Shown here piece by piece: positions 61,916-64,000 of a DNA stretch of 64,000 nucleotides (position 1 is the stretch's first letter; every line of letters starts with the position of its first letter). A model generated the notes under the pieces. The model searched no databases. It was not told the origin of the DNA and was given only the letters and a program-made list of their open reading frames with translations. Both the position numbers and the translations under genes were made by a program. Source of the stretch: Entonaema liquescens (taxonomy: Eukaryota > Ascomycota > Sordariomycetes > Xylariales > Xylariaceae); contig CADCSX010000011.1 of the NCBI GenBank assembly GCA_902805475.1, positions 1,479,203-1,543,202 on the forward strand, written 5' to 3'.

Positions 61916-64000
61916 AATTTATTAAATAATAATTAAAATTAAATAATAATAAAATATTTGTTATAATTAAAAAATAAAAAAGTTTAAAATAATTAATAAA
62001 TTAAAATAAAAAATATTATTAAAATTAATTAATTATAATATTAAATTAAAATAAAATGTTTTAATTTTTAATAAATAATATTAATTAATAATGGGAATAT
62101 ATTAAATTAATATTAATTATATAATTTTATATAAGAATATTATATTTACGAAAATTGTATAAATATATATATATTTTTATATAAATTATTAATATAATAT
62201 ATAATTATATTTAATAATATATTTCGTTAAATTTGAATTTATTATTAATTTTAAAAATTTTATTAATTTTAATTATTTAATCTTTTAATTAATAAATTAT
62301 TTAATTTAAAAATCTAATATTTTAATTTTAAATATATACGTATAAAATTTTATAATTATTAATTATTTAAATAAATAAATAAATTATAAAATTAATAATT
62401 TTAAAAGTTAAAATTATAAAGTTTAAAAATAAAATTAATTAAAATTATAAAATTTTTTAATAAATTTATATTTAAGATTAAATATTTATTAATATATAAA
62501 ATAATTATAATTATTACTAATTTTAAATACACCTATTCTAATTAATATTACTTTTTTTTAATTATTAAAATAATTATTTAAAAAATTAAAAAATTAATAA
62601 ATATATAAAAAAATAATTATATTAATATTTAAAAAAATAAAGTTTATAAATATAAAATAATTAAAAAATAATTAAAACATATAAAATATATTATTATAAA
62701 TTATTAAACAATTATTAATATGTAAAAATAAAAAATAAAATTATAAATATTTAATAATATATATATTTAATATTAAATAAATTTATTAAAATTTTTAAAT
62801 AAATTTTAAATAAAATATAATAAAACTTTATTTGATATAATTTTAAATAATAATAAATTATATAAATAATTATATTTTTAATTATTATAATAAAAGAATA
62901 AAAAATTAAATAAAAATTATATAAAATTATTTAATTTTATAAAATAAAACTTATTTTAAAAAAAAAAAGAAATTATTAATATTTTTATTAATAAATTTTA
63001 ATATAAAGAATTTAATTAAAAAAATTGATAATTTTAAATTTATAATATTTATAAAATATAAAATGAATTATAAATTAAAATATTTAAAATAAATTTATTA
63101 AGATAAAAAATTTATTATATTTTAAATATATATTAAATATAATTATTATACAAAAATTATTTAAAAATAAAAAAAATTAAAAATTAAAATTATAATTATT
63201 AATAAAATTAAATTTAATATATAAATTTAAATAATAATATTTTTATAATAATATATCATAAATTATAATAATTATTAAATTATATAATAAAAAAATATTT
63301 TTTAAATAAATTTTAAAATAAAATTTAAATATATATATTTTTAAATATTATTAAAATAAAATTATTATTTATTATATATATTAAAAGTTTATTAATATAA
63401 AATTATTAATATATATATAAATAATAAAAATAAAGTTAATAATAAATAAAAATAAAATAGAAAAATATTTATTATAAAAATTAAACAAAATATTATAATA
63501 ATAATATAAATTATATTTTTTTTTATTTTAAAAGTTTTTTTTATTAAATTTTTTTTAAAAAGTTTTTTTTATATTAAATAAATATTTAAATAAATAATTA
63601 TTATATATATATTAATAATAAAATAATTTTTTATATTATTAAATGTTATATTAAACTTATTTATAATAATATAATAAATTAAAATTAAAATTTATATTAT
63701 TTTAATAATAAAATATATATTAAAAAAAAATATAAAATATTAATAATAATTAAAATTATTTTTAAAATATTAAATAAATTAAAATAAATTATTAATAAAT
63801 TTTTAAATATAAATATTAATAAAAATAATTAAAATTTATTTTTTATTTATTTATAATTAAATAAAAATTATAAAAATATTTTTAAAATTTTAAAATAATT
63901 TTATAATTGAAGAAAATAATATAATATAATTTAAAATATTATAATTTATTTTTAATTAAAAAAAATAAATATTTTATAATAATTTATAATATATAAAATT

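Larger units (their letters stand above)
46830..64000. repeat. Large AT-rich block, probably RIP-mutated repeats
   Basis: More than 17 kb that is almost wholly A+T, apart from islands at 47.0-47.9 kb and 50.6-50.9 kb. Residual C occurs mostly in CpG (ACGT, AACG) and rarely in CpA, the pattern left by RIP, which converts CpA to TpA. No frame of useful length exists. It contains direct, inverted and simple repeats listed separately. It runs off the window, so it could be a repeat island, subtelomere or centromere flank; these cannot be told apart here. Confidence 0.85.

Noticed and set aside
46830..64000. Mitochondrial DNA as an explanation for the AT block
   Set aside because: No mitochondrial gene, rRNA or tRNA was recognised, and repeat pairs with transition differences fit RIP better.

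Overview
The window is nuclear DNA of a filamentous ascomycete (Pezizomycotina). Genes carry many short GT..AG introns with fungal branch sites, a leucine tRNA carries an intron, and a reducing polyketide synthase and a hybrid histidine kinase are present. The last 17 kb is almost pure A+T, with residual C mainly in CpG, as left by repeat-induced point mutation (RIP). Intergenic DNA repeatedly carries the palindrome TACCTAGGTA. I lean towards Sordariomycetes, perhaps Xylariales, but that is only an impression.

Left part (1-27.6 kb), mostly ordinary gene-rich chromosome: tRNA-Leu(AAG); a mitochondrial 2-methylcitrate dehydratase; an SH3 protein like yeast Lsb1/Pin3; a large nine-exon F-box protein; a nucleoside-monophosphate kinase; an 0.8 kb non-autonomous transposon with 62/61 bp terminal inverted repeats and a perfect 9 bp target duplication; an unknown acidic protein with a duplicated GPLMSWWP motif; a short-chain dehydrogenase; an oligopeptide transporter; the molybdopterin synthase large subunit; an RBM5-type splicing factor; and a yapsin-like aspartic protease. 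The transporter shows two apparent 1-base frameshifts. The protease shows one, which removes its GPI-anchor signal.

Middle part (27.6-46.7 kb): a highly reducing polyketide synthase whose ten-exon model stays in frame for 2265 codons (KS-AT-DH-ER-KR-ACP, no methyltransferase seen). It is divergent from a 14-helix type MFS exporter across a 3.5 kb gap in which no gene is recognised. An RraA/aldolase-like protein and a hybrid histidine kinase follow. The synthase and exporter look like a minimal metabolite locus beside heterochromatin-like DNA.

Right part (46.8-64 kb): a gene-free AT block with internal structure. It holds an 0.8 kb direct repeat whose copies, where compared, differ only by transitions; a dispersed ~145 bp repeat with several copies, two of them head to head; and a 333 bp less-mutated element with GTTACGAA/TTCGTAAC ends inserted into one copy of that repeat. 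Another copy in the window preserves the empty site. A moderate-GC island at about 47.0-47.9 kb is unassigned.

Exon coordinates were worked out by eye from reading frames, splice signals and conserved motifs. No search or alignment program was run.
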